64,000 bases of DNA from Choanephora cucurbitarum (lineage: Eukaryota > Mucoromycota > Mucoromycetes > Mucorales > Choanephoraceae). The stretch lies in assembly GCA_025331435.1 (NCBI GenBank), contig JAIWNI010000005.1, forward strand, positions 434,001-498,000, written 5' to 3'. Made by a program: the position numbers and the translations under genes. A model generated the notes under the pieces. The model was not told where the DNA came from, ran no database searches, and saw nothing but the letters and a program-made list of their open reading frames with translations. Below, piece after piece: positions 32,503-44,620 of the stretch (its first letter is position 1; each line of letters opens with the position of its first letter).

Positions 32503-33404
32503 ACAAATGATAATTATTAAAAAAAAACAGCCAAATTATTCAATTCATTGACTTTAAGAAAAAGACACTATCGTGTATAAGAACAGAGCGTTCTAACAGA
32601 TATTTTATAAACCTCGGTCTTTTAACCAAAAAAAAACCTTGATCTAAAGGTTGGACAAAAAACAGACTGGAATATAAGGTTAAATCGAGAAAAAAAGCAA
32701 TTCGCACATGCAGAAACGATTTTTTTGGTTTTGCGAGTTAAATTTTTGTGCATGTTTGACATGCGATCCTCTAACTGTATTTAAAAGGTGTGCTTCTTAG
32801 TGCTGCAAAGCCAAGCGTTCAGTTAAACTTGACTATACTACTTTTTGTTGAACAAAGTGTTGTCTTTGCACTCAGTCAGCCATTTCAGACTTAGCAATAC
32901 CCTCCTCTCTTAATATGGCGGAGCATACTGTTTTGCTACAAAACAAGTAATCACGAACAATGAGTTGTCATACAGCGGCAGAAATACAAGGAACAGCAAT
33001 TGACCTGCTAGAGAGTTAAACTTGCTAGCTAAAGTAGGAAACGAAACTCAGCCTTGCGCTTACAATCCTGATGCTACACGAGTACAATCGAATCAAAGAA
33101 ACAGCAAGAAAAAAACGCCTATCGTTGTCAATTGGCCTAGACACAGCATTGATCAGAACCAACAAGGCCCATCATAAATGCTTTGACTACAAAAAAAGAA
33201 TAAAATTCATCATCCGCAAAATTGAATCTCGAAGACAAGCTGAGTGGTTTTTATTTTATTTCAACAAAAGTTTCCCCTGTCTGCTTATTGCAGTTTATTT
33301 CTTTCTTTCTCTTCTTTTTTTCTCTTATTGTTCTTGTCGTCTACTCCTCCTTAATTGTTTCTTCAGTTACTCTCAAAACGCACATACATACTTATATATT
33401 ATTT
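32503..33404. other. Intergenic between the M13 protease and the bHLH gene
   Basis: About 900 bases with several poly-A runs and no supported ORF. A pyrimidine-rich stretch at 33295-33370 lies directly upstream of the bHLH start codon. Confidence 0.5.
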
Positions 33405-35099
33405 ATGGACGGCCTAAAAAGTGAAGAAAGCCTAATTTTGCCACCTGCAAGTGAATTGTTACGAAACTCAAAAGATGATGACAAGATGGTTGTTGATGAA
33501 CCTTGCAACGAGATTAGTCGAGGTAAATAAAAAATGTGTATTGATCTTGCTTATGATTATGGCATTGTTTATGTTCTGCTTTTAATTAAACGAACAATGA
33601 ATACTTATGCTGGTTCGCCCCTTTTCTCTTTCCCTCTTAATTGTATTAGAATCTAAACCTCTGCTTCCTTCCGTACAAGCCCTTTCAACACAAGCTGACG
33701 AATATATTCGCCACAGAATGTCTGATATGTCAGTATCATCACAACGAATGGATAACAAAGTTTTGTCGCCTCTAGAACCTAGTTCTCAACAAGTATTTAA
33801 TGAATCGCTTTCTCTCTATTATCGAAGAGGTTCTCTGGTAGATCCTCAATCTAATTCTCGCAGACCCTCGATAGCAGAAATGGGTAACTTACCTTTACCC
33901 AATTCGAAAGTGGCCAGTCGCAGAGGATCTTTGGTCGCTTCGAATGATTTTGATCTCTCATCTAGGTCTCCATCGCCTTCTTCACTAGCATCAATGAAAC
34001 GATACCATGACAACGATGGATTTTCTGTCAACAACTACCCAATGCCTCACCATGTTGCCTCGGCAGTACCATCTTATGATGCTTTCCAGCGAAGGCATTC
34101 AATTGCTGTTGCTGTATCTTCCTCTTCGGCTCTCCATAACAATGCAACGGACCCTGAGCACATACATAGCAACAGCCATCTTCGGAACCATGTATTAAAC
34201 GCCAAATTGAATCGAGGTAAGAAAAAAAGAAGAGAGAAAGAGAGAAAGAGAGAAAGAGAGAAAGAGAGAAAGAGAGAAAGAGAGAAAAGGCCGTTTTTAA
34301 CCACACTAATGGTAGGCTTTCGATTCCCTACAAGTACTCAAGAGTCTAACGATTACAGGACATATTCTGCGCCTCCTAGTCCACCTCAGACAATATCAAA
34401 CAACGTGTCATATCAGGAACAACTACATGAAAACAGCAGATTTAACTCTTTCCGAAGAGACAGTATCAGCAGATTACATCCTACCAACAATGGAGGAGGA
34501 GGCCCTATGTTGCCTAGTAATATCAGCCGTCGAAGACCTTCCATACTTGACGAGGCTGTCGAGCCGTCTTCGTCCTCTTTGGTTGCAGACCATCTATTGA
34601 CTAGAAGAGCATCTATGCCTGTAGTGCCGTCGCTCCCTAAAAGCCGATATATGCTCGAAAGGGCACCTTCCCAACAACCTTCTCGTCTAAACCAGCTTTA
34701 TGGTGAAGATGATGATGATGAACGGAGAAATCAAGAGCAATATCTGCAAAAAAATTCAGGGCTTCGAAAAGAAACACCTTACTCTCGCTCACCTGAGTTA
34801 CGAGTGAGCCATAAATTAGCTGAACGAAAGCGAAGGAAGGAAATGAAAGATCTTTTTGATGAGCTGCGTGATTCCCTGCCTGTCGAAAAGAGCACTAAAA
34901 CTAGTAAATGGGAGATTTTAAGTAAAGGTAAAGAGAGCGAAAAAAAGAAGAGGAAATATAAGTGTGATAGCTAATAAGATGACATAAAATGTTAGCTGTA
35001 GAGTATATTTCAATGCTAAAGCGTCGAGACTATGATATGGAAAATGAAATTGCTGGATTAAGACGCGAACTTGAAATGATAAAGAGAAGCAGAGGATAG
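33405..35099 (+). CDS. bHLH transcription factor
   Basis: Four exons (33405-33522, 33650-34216, 34343-34927, 34996-35099) give 457 residues. Most of the protein is low-complexity, Ser/Pro/Arg-rich, with several RRXS-type basic phosphosite-like motifs (for example SRRGSL, SRRPSI, TRRASM) that could suit PKA-type kinases. The C-terminus is a basic helix-loop-helix: [20 protein letters not shown], loop, then [17 protein letters not shown], ending in a short coiled stretch. The HxxxERxRR pattern predicts E-box binding. Intron 2 (34217-34342) is 126 nt, stop-free and a multiple of three, so retention would insert 42 very basic residues. Confidence 0.87.
34228..34288 (+). repeat. 8-nt (GAGAGAAA) microsatellite inside bHLH intron 2
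   Basis: About seven tandem copies of an 8-nt purine unit occupy half of the 126-nt intron. Because 8 is not a multiple of three, a one-unit change would abolish the open frame that the retained intron has in this allele. Confidence 0.85.
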
Positions 35100-35842
35100 C
35101 TAAGCACTAAGATCCTTTTGACCCGCAATTAGTAACCAAAAGAAGTTGTAAAAAATTAATAGCCTTCATGCAGAACTGAATCTTCAAGACAAACTTAACA
35201 TAATGATACCACCGAACTTCCATTTCTAAAATGAAAATTATAAAAAAAAGGACAAAGTGATTTTTTTACCTGCTTTTCTAAAGCATTTCCAGTGTTGCCT
35301 AGCTATATAGAAAGATTCAACATTGAACCAGTGAAGACAAATTGCTTGTAGTATATACTATTGCACACTTCTCGCTTATGGTTGATGCCTGGTTCTGATA
35401 GTGGGAGTCTTTCTTTTTTCTAACCACTTTGCTCTAAAAAACTAACTGCAAAAGATGGGTTGTTCTTAAATCATACAATGAGATAAGTGGAAAGTCAGAT
35501 AATTTGTGCCTGATATTCTTTCTTTCTCCTTTTTCTTTCATGCTCATGAAACTTACTGAATCTCAACAACTTGACTGCAGTTCGGCTCATCCAAATGACC
35601 AGCGAAGATATCAAAACCCTGAATTTAGGAAAGACTTGCATCAATTTTCTTTGATTCTCTTTCATTAAATCTTGTGACAGTCTTAATTCACTGGCTATTT
35701 ACATTTGTTCACCGCAGGTTGAAGCGGTCTTTAGAATATCTGCCTGAATGAAACTAGGAAAGCTTTCCCTTTCTTTTCTCGAAACCTCACTTTTTTCTTT
35801 TCTTTGAGACACGTTGCTTGTAAATAATTCCAGTACTAATAT
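35100..35842. other. Intergenic between bHLH and VPS16
   Basis: About 740 bases, AT-rich, with no ORF supported by splice sites or motifs. Confidence 0.5.
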
Positions 35843-38800
35843 ATGCCGCCTAATCCTACCTCTGACTGGACAGAACTCCATGTGAGTGAAACCTATATAA
35901 GAATTATAGCTTTGTTTAAACAGAAAGAAGAAGAGAAGGAGAAAGAGATATATATATATTAAATAGCATTTATTCATTTTCATTTGTGAATATTAGGATC
36001 GTTTTTATAGGTATGAGACAATACATTGTTTTTTCTCAACAAGAATTAAGCTTGGATTGAATGGGAACACGTCGTCTATTTTCAATACTCACACCGTTAT
36101 TACCATTTTAAATTTCATCTACACTACTTGTTGACAGAAAACAAGAAGTCTATTCATTATCATGGAATCAGACTGACCTATCAAAGTTCATGATTGCTGG
36201 TGCACAATATGGAGGCCCTATAGGTACATACATTTGCGCTATTCTATTACTTCTTCGATACAGAGAGATGGAGGGAGTTTTCTTTATCTTCAACATGCTC
36301 ACAAAGACCTTTTTTTCTACAAAAAAAAAAGCTATGATAAGAGACGATAAAAAAGTATTGTTATTGCAGAAACAACAACCTATCAAACCAACTATATATA
36401 TATATACAAGTGCTGGTAAACTCATCGAACAAATTCAAGTAAGAGTGTGCATATTTGGCAAATGTTTCATAATAAACTTATTCTCTCCAACAAAGTGGGA
36501 CAAAGGACGTATTGTTGCCTTAGGTTGGACAGATCAAGAACAGCTTGTAGTAGTTATAGATGATGGTTCAGTTCGGCTTTATACTTTAGACGGCAATCAT
36601 ACACAATTTTCGTTAGGAAAAGTAAATGAACACTTGCCAGTAGAAAAATAGAGAAGAAACATAGTTTATCTGATAATAATGAATATAGGATGCTACTAAT
36701 GATGGTATCATTGATTGTCAAATTTGGGGTGGCGGCTTAGTGGCCATGACAAGTCGATATCAACTTATCTCGGTTACCAGTTTCGAAGAGCCTCAACCAA
36801 AACCAATGGCTGAATTGCGACTGGAGGAACCACTTCATAGCTGGACGGTTGTGCCTCCCCAATTTACACTTAGTCGTCATGTTGAAGTATTAATTGCAAC
36901 AGGCAGTACTATCTTGGTTGTCGACAGTAAAGAAGTTACTGATCAGCACTTGAATCAGGGACCATTTACGAAAATGGTTGTCTCTCCAAATGGCAAGTTT
37001 TTAGCTCTTTTCACATCTGATGGTAAACTCTGGGTTGTGTCTACCGATTTTCAGAAGAATCTATCAGAATATGCTACCAAATCTAAGATTGCTCCTCAAC
37101 AATTGGTTTGGTGTGGTACTGATTCAGTCATCCTTTATTGGGACAAAATTGTCTTGATGGTAGGCCCTTTTGGTGATTGGATCAAATATACATATGATGA
37201 TCCAATCTTTCTTGCTTCTGAAATCGATGGCGCAAGGATTATCAGTAATGATAAATGTGAACTTTTACAGAAAGTACCAAGTATGTTCAGCTCATATATG
37301 CAAAGAAATGCTATTGATCACTTGGAATTATTGATCTCATTAGCTTCCACTGAAAACATTTTTAAAATCGGGTCGACTGAACCTCCGGCTATGTTATTCG
37401 ATGCATTGGATCATTACGAGGTATGTGTATATTTGTATATGAGCAAACAGAAAGAAGGGCTCTCTTTGATGAAGCAAATGAATTCTTATTGGCAAGATGC
37501 GTGTTTGGATTTTTTCTTAGCGTAAGAGTCCAAAAGCAGACGAAAATATCCGTAGTGTCAAAGCAGAGCTAGTTGATGCGGTAGATAGTTGCATAGAAGC
37601 TGCAGGATTTGAATTTAGTCACTACTATCAGCGTGCTCTCTTACGGGCTGCTTCTTTTGGTAAATGCTTTTTGGAGAATTACAATGCCAGCAATTTTGTT
37701 GATATGGCTCAAAGCATTCGTGTGTTGAATGCTGTTCGCCATCATGATATTGGTATCCCCCTTACTTATGTTCAGTAAGTTATATGGCATCATGTAGTCA
37801 TATATCTATCTGAATAGCTCACGTTTTTATATTCAATAGGTATAAACGCTCAAGCCCTGAAGCTTTGCTTGATCGTCTTATTAATCGAAATCACCATCTG
37901 CTCGCTATCCGCATAGCTGAATATCTCAAACTTCGTACTGATAAGATATTGATTCACTGGGCATGTGAGAAGATCAGGACTTCTACTGAAGACGAAGAAG
38001 CAATTTGTCGAACCATTGTCGACAAACTTGGCAAAAAGCCTGGACTGTCTTATGCTGAGATTGCGAAAACAGCTCATAATGCAGGACAAATTCGTCTAGC
38101 TACCAAATTACTTGATTATGAGCCTAGAGCAGCCGATCAAGTACCTCTTTTGATTTCTATGCAAGAAGATGAAGCGGCTTTGATCAAAGCTATTGAAAGC
38201 GGTGATACAGATTTAGGTAAAAGAAATGAACGTATGCTAGACAATACTCCAACACGTTTCAATTATAGTTTATTTGGTCATTTTTCATCTGAAGCGTAAG
38301 TTGCCCTTGGGTGATTTCTTCCGAATGATCAACAACAAACCAATGGCTTGTAATCTGCTTGAAGTCTACTGCAAAGAACAAAACATCGAACTTCTTCGTG
38401 ACTTTTATTATCAAGACGATAGAAGTATTGATGGTGCTAATATCAGATTGATCGAGGGATTTAGCGAGATGGTAAGCTTTGTGTATAGTATAAGTAAATG
38501 CATGGATGACTCAGCTTTACTGCCTTGGCTCTTGGCTCTTTCTTCGTCCTTGTCTTCTCCTTTTTAGGATATTACTGAACGTATCAAAAAGCTCAAGGAA
38601 GCCGGAAAAATATATAGTGAACATCGTGAACAAGCATTTGAAGCAAAGGTCAGTATACATGAGCTTGTCTTCTTACAGGTACAATGAAACTTACAATTTT
38701 CTTTTCTCATAAACAAACAGGCTGTAGATGAAGCAGTTCGCTTACTTCAATTTCAACTTCAGTTGGAAAAAGATACCCAACAATCCTTCACAGGCCTTTC

Positions 38801-39398
38801 AACAAGTGAGACTATCTACAAATGCACTGTGCTTGGACAACACAATAAAGCTAGCAAAATAAAGACAGATTTTAAGATTCCAGACAAGAGGTACGCAAAT
38901 GATTGTATTTCTAAATAATTTAACATCTTTGATTTGAATAGATTTTGGTGGGTTAAGCTTCGTGCTTTAGTTGAAGTAAGAGACTGGGAGAATTTGGAGA
39001 AGCTTGCCAAGACAAAAAAGTCGCCTATTGGCTATGAGGTAAGTAGAAATCAAGTAAAAGTAAAGTGCTGACTTAATTCTAACAATGCCTATATGTTAGC
39101 CATTTGTGGAGGAATGTATTCGAGCTCGACAATATCAAGAAGCCTCGAAATACATCTTAAAATGCGATCCCCCCGTACGTCCTATGTTGTTTGTTAAGAT
39201 TGGCGCTTTCAAAGAAGCAGGAGAACAAGCTTACCTAAACAAAGATGTTGAAGCACTAAGGTATGCTATTAACTTGACATAAATCAAAAACAATTTATGC
39301 CTAATATATTGTTCTTCAGAGAGGTACGAGCAAAATGCACAAATCACCATGTTGCCCAAGAGCTCGATTCACTGCTTGCTCAGTTAAATGCTAAGTAA
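35843..39398 (+). CDS. VPS16: Vps16, core subunit of the HOPS/CORVET tethering complexes
   Basis: Fourteen exons sum to 2526 nt (841 residues, close to the usual Vps16 length): 35843-35881, 35997-36010, 36138-36223, 36332-36438, 36496-36621, 36689-37420, 37521-37774, 37840-38216, 38269-38471, 38568-38648, 38721-38890, 38942-39038, 39100-39260, 39320-39398. The N-terminal half is the Vps16 beta-propeller ([26 protein letters not shown]). The C-terminal half is the alpha-solenoid ([34 protein letters not shown]). Family knowledge: Vps16 binds the SM protein Vps33 and acts in endosome-vacuole fusion. Exon 2 is only 14 nt but is required for the conserved FYR start of the propeller. Confidence 0.93.
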
Positions 39399-40087
39399 AT
39401 GACAAACACCGCATAAAACAGAATAAAAGAGAAGAAGCATAATGATTATGTATTCTTCAAGAACTATCTACACTTGAAGAGGAGAGATGTCATTTTATTG
39501 GCCCAAGACGGTTTGTGGGAGTAAGAGAAAGATGAAAAAGGGAGAGAGAGTATTGCATCAGTTGCTTAGTGAAAATTATACAAAATACAAAAATAGTCAA
39601 AGAGCCTTTTTATCCGTTTCACCTAAAATATTTGATGTCTTCACAAACGACTATCACTCTTGCTTTTTGTATTTATCAGGTTTAATTTTATAAAGTCGAC
39701 TTTTAGGCGACTGAAAGTAGGTCTCTACATAGACCATTTGGACAGAAAGTCTGAAGTTGTATGATGAGACAAAATCTGGTCGGGTTTGCAAAACCTTGAG
39801 CTGAAATATTGGGAAAACGCTTATTGGGTAGCAATTGACGAGCTAGAACTCAACTATCTAATTTGTATATATATTCGTGATAGCTTTATTTATGATAAAA
39901 TTTAGGTTAAAATGCATAGGAAAAAAAATGACATAGTGTGTTCTTACTTTTTCTAATCCTCGAGTATTTGATAAGGTTCCCGAAGAAAAGAAAAGGACAG
40001 AATTGACAAGTTATTTGATTATTTAGAGGGGATCAATCAAGTAGTACAAGCAAAAAAAAAAAGGTAGTGCAAACTTAAGATAACTCC
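39399..40087. other. Intergenic after VPS16
   Basis: About 690 bases. One plus-strand ORF (39487-39693) has no motif and no splice support and is not called. A short palindromic stretch lies near 39696-39711 (GTCGAC...GGCGAC). Otherwise featureless. Confidence 0.45.
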
Positions 40088-41334
40088 TTAGGTACACCCC
40101 CCCTCTTGCCACCTTTCAGAGCTGATATCTAGTTCACCTAACTGATTCAAATAGACTACTAGGCTCGGTATTGTGGAAACATGATCATAGGTACCTCCAA
40201 GAAGACACAACTTTGAGTATGTTATGTTGACATTCGATGCGACAATCACCAAAACCAATTTGCATCCCTCCACACCATCGAAACTAGGCAAGCGCATCAA
40301 GATTTTCCGAGGTCTGGGTAACTGATCGATGACAAGATATACTTCTTTACCAAATGTGCATAATACAATAATTCAGCTGATGCTTCAACATTTGCCATAC
40401 CCTTAAACACTACTTTCCTAACTTGGGGAAATTGCGAGAAAAACAATAATATTTTGTCTTCTAATGGCATACGTGGAGACGAAGAGGTATTCTGCAACTG
40501 TATTCGGTTCAATCTGTATTAGTTCGTCACTACACTTGCCCAAAAAATGAAGTTTGAGCATAATCTCTGTAGCATTTAGGCATAGTGCAAGAGCATCATT
40601 TAACGATTTGATTGCTGTCATTCCTGAAGCAGCATAGATTAGTTTCTTTACTGAATTGAAACGAGTTTGACTTGTGATATGCGAAAGGAAATGAAAATGC
40701 AAAGGCTCAAACACTGAATGATATATATGCGAGCTACTAAGTATGAGGGCTGAGAGTCTATCTTAGATTTGTAACAAAAGAGCATGGTAGTTTTGATCTG
40801 AAAATTTACTAGCGCTATCGATGTTGAGACTAAATCCGTTTATAAGCTCTATATCATCTATATATTCCAGATACTTCCAATGGCCGCGTTCTATCTCATC
40901 CAAAGCAACTTGATATAGAGATTCAGAACAAGCTGAAGTTTCGATAGACTCAAAATTAAGTGTTAAATAAATCAAGGCAGAGTATTGTTTGACCTTTCCC
41001 ATAGATGTGAAGTTTATAAATACAATTTTTCTTACCAACTTTATAAAGAATAGAGACTTGACAATAATTTCAATAAACATATTCAGCTTTTTGCAATTCA
41101 ATCTAATAATCTTGAACAAGACATGCTTTGCTACTTCTCTCCAGTGCTTGGCCTAAAAAAGAAAAGTAGATGATATATCTTGAAAAGCTGAAACCAATCG
41201 TCCTGAGACAGCGGATCAGGTAGTAATGTTAAGTAATAATAGATTATTGGAGATCGATAAGTTAAACACTTGTTTAAATAGGCAGGAATTTTTTTGATGA
41301 AGTAGATAATACATAATCGCCCAAGAACAACCAA
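40088..41334 (-). pseudogene. Decayed F-box-like gene
   Basis: Minus-strand reading pieces in alternating frames together resemble the F-box plus repeat proteins common in Mucorales: an F-box-like start (LLPDPLSQDDWFQ, near 41215), a block beginning AKHWREVAKHVLFK (near 41150) and running to 40763, then 40714-40418, 40512-40297 and 40300-40088. The frame changes several times without good splice sites, and the expected donor after the F-box segment lacks GT. I read this as a gene broken by small indels. A multi-intron functional gene is a less likely alternative. The family call rests on the F-box-like segment and general composition only. Confidence 0.45.
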
Positions 41335-43026
41335 GTATACCTGATAGAAAGTATTTTCTAGAAGCCAATAGATTTCATAAGATATGGCATAATTATGTCT
41401 TTACTAAGGTAACAATGTAGAGCTGCATGAAACAAAAAGTTTTTTCAGAATAGAGACAAGCATTGACTTTTAGTTTTTCTCTTTTTAACATTTGAAGAAA
41501 AAAAAGGGGCCAAAACATAGATGAAGAGAACATGAGGCCAGGCCAAAGACATATTTAGCACAAGAACAAAGCCCTATTTGAGAATGCAAGAGCTTGCATC
41601 TTTTTGTCCGATTCTAGCATGCATATGGTTAAGGACAAAACCAGGCCTGAAATCCCGGAGCGGCAGCAGTTTTAGTTAAGTTTAGTAGTTCCTGTAAATA
41701 TTGAAATGGAGAGAGGGAAATCCGTATCGTTAGATAAAATAGAGAAACAATAATCAAAGTTTGTAATTTATATATTCGTTAGTCAACTGGATTGATAAGA
41801 AAAATCTAAAATGATAGATAAGAATTTGATAAAAAAAAAAAAGACCTACAGAAGGGCTAATTTGACAACTAAAGTCAGAGGAAAGAGACCAGAGTAGGGA
41901 ACGGAAGCTAGGTTTTGATTGACCGTTTAATTGTCGTTCCTACTTCTATCAAGCAACATGTATCAATTTCTGGTTCTCTTTGTCGAACGCTTTAAGATTC
42001 CTTGACAACAGCACGTTTCTGTTGATTGATAAGTATCTGCTTAGAAACGAGTAAAGAGTGAACCTAACCAATTCTTTTGCCTTATATATCTTGTAGTGTC
42101 TCTCTACCATCATCAAGTAATCCAAACAATGTCTCGTTGCTTATGTTATTCTTCACATGTTTGTGTTCATCTCTGTTATGTTCAAATCAAGCATCATTCT
42201 ACATTCAAGCAAGCTGTGTTGCAATTGTATATGGCTACTTATCAATTGTTGAAATCAGGCTATCTATTTTCAGGCATTTATTAAACATTCCAAAAACTTT
42301 CTATAGCCTTAAAAAAAATCTGAAATAAACCATGCAATCTCTTTTTGCTCTACTAGATTAAATCTATAATTACCAGCAACAAGACATAATGGGTGCTTTT
42401 TTTCTTACTTGGCAACATAACCCGGTTTCTTGAGAGGTAGTTATTCTTAACTGATAATGAAAGAGCGTTGTCCTATGCTTTTACTTTGTACGCTCAATTC
42501 ATTTGAACAATTTTCTTTTCGCCTGTATCTCCATGTCAAATCTCACCTCGGAAAAAGCACTGCAAGTGATAATTTGAGTGTTAGCAGAAGGAAAGAAAAT
42601 TCCAATGTTTGCTTCCTCGAAAATTCTGTTTGACTCTTTCAGATTTGGTCCGAAGATACTAAAGCTAAATCAACAAGGGTTGTTCATTAAACAATCGAAA
42701 ATGATCGAGGAAGGTTAAAGTTGTCCTTGGGGTTCAATTCAGTCGTATGTTTCGAACAACGAAAGGAAGTAAAAATATAGAGAAAGTCATCGACCTTGTC
42801 TTTCATATGATAACAGTAATGATCAGAAAGAAAGAAAAACAAAAGAGCTTTAAAGTTGCTTAAACTGTCAAATAATTCCGAGCAAGTCAAAATTTTAATT
42901 CACTCTTTTTCAAACTTTCCGAAAAGGCAAAAGCTCCTTTTGTTGAGTAAGTTGATTCGACGTTAACCATTTTTTGTTTTGTTTTCTGTTATTCAGCAAG
43001 TCTATTAGCGTGGATTTATCCAGTCA
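41335..43026. other. Intergenic, about 1.7 kb, nothing recognised
   Basis: AT-rich DNA with many short poly-A/poly-T tracts. The plus-strand ORFs around 42077-42328 lack motifs and splice support. No inverted repeat or transposon end was noticed. Confidence 0.5.
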
Positions 43027-44620
43027 ATGCAATTATCAAGGACTTTGTCTTTTTTGTTACTCATTCTTATTTTCCATCATGTACAAACAGCTACTCCTGC
43101 CAAGACAGTGACAGACGAAGGTAAACCAACTCTTAGTCGAAAACAAGCGCCTGGCTTGGTTCATGTTGTGTATTAACAAAGCCATCCCTTTCATTTTATG
43201 AATAAATTTAGAAATACAATGTGATAAGAATGATGCTTCATGTCAATCAAATATTCGCACACAACCTACTATCAGTCCTGAAATCCCTAAAGATGAATTA
43301 GCATTTAGAACGTTGATATCGGCAGCTTCTTATGAAACAATATCTAACTTCCATGAAGCTAAAGTAGCCCATCCGCCTCATCAACTTGGTTTACCACCTC
43401 TGGTTGAAAACCAGCCTACTAATCTGCCTGGATTTAATCTGCCTGATGACGCCTCGTCAGGTATTGAACAAAACGCATCCTCTTCTGAAGAAACGGCATC
43501 ATCAGGATTGAGTCGAGTAGAAACAGCTGTGTTAAGTACATGTGGTGTATTGGTGGTAGCAGGAATTGCCGTAGGCATCTTTGTATGGAGAAACACAGCA
43601 CGCAACCGACAGCGCCATCCAGATTCAGATCTAGAATATGAATACGAGGACGAGCAAGATGCAGCAAACAGAGATCCAGTTCGTAGAAACCTAATTCGCC
43701 TTAATCCAGTTCATTCAGCGAGTAAGGAGCAACCATCTTCTGTGCACACATTTCAAGAGCAAGGAAGTCAAAGAGACAGAAATATCTCACCAACACATGA
43801 AAAGCAATCAATATTATCAACAGAGCTTAATAGGAGCGAAAGCCAGACAACAAGTCAAAGCTTAATACTAACATCGCATCACCTGCGAAACTCATTATAT
43901 GGACCTATGTTTGGTGGCGCTCCAAGCATAGAACCCAATTCTCAATCGCTAACATTATCACCGCAAGCTATAGACATCACACAGGATCCATCTACATTAA
44001 CCTATCCACTGCAAAAATTTCTAAAATCATCTGTTCCTGCAACACATATTCCATTAGCATGGGTCTCACCTAGCGATTCTGTCGGCAATAGTTCTAATGA
44101 TATTAGTAACAGCTTTAATAATGAATATACATTCGACAACATCCAAGAGGCTTTGTATCCCAACAACGATCAAACAAGAAAATCAGTGGAGCAGCCTTCT
44201 AAACCAGCACACAGTTTAAGTCATCAGTTGGCAAATCTGTTCAGCAAAACCTCAAACATAGCCCAAAACACAAAGTCTCTAGTCAAACCGAAGCATCCGA
44301 TTGTGAAGTTGAGCAATGACAATCAACTAGCAATACAAGTTTATACCAACAAGCCTATCTCTACTACAGTCACTGCTTTAGGGTTCTTTAGTCCTTTGGA
44401 CCTTCCTGAAGATCAATATGTACCTATGAGAGACGCTATTGGACTACCACTTGTTTCAAGAGCAGAGGTAATGGCCGACCCTATACGCCGATTAGGAGAA
44501 GATGAAATTGCATTATGGGAAGAAGGTATGCGCAAGAAAGCAATAGAAGTATCAAAACAAAGAGAGTCTACTCTTGTTTCACCGGCAACACTAGCTGCGC
44601 CAGACCACTGTTCTCAATAA
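43027..44620 (+). CDS. Unrecognised secreted-pathway single-pass membrane protein
   Basis: Two exons (43027-43120, 43212-44620) give 500 residues. A clear signal peptide (about 1-22, LSFLLLILIF core) leads to an about 140-residue Ser/Pro/Glu-rich extracellular part with two cysteines (CDKNDASC), one membrane span (about 155-177, VLSTCGVLVVAGIAVGIFVW) and a long cytosolic tail rich in Ser, Gln and Asn. The layout resembles fungal wall-sensor or SKG6/Axl2-type membrane proteins, but I do not recognise the family. The C-terminal 90 residues (from about 410) look more ordered than the rest. Function unknown; the gene itself is well supported by its splice junction and length. Confidence 0.75.

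Noticed and set aside
42077..42328. 83-aa ORF in the 41-43 kb gap
   Set aside because: Simple hydrophobic composition, no motif, no splice context, and an alternative ORF of similar length in another frame of the same DNA.
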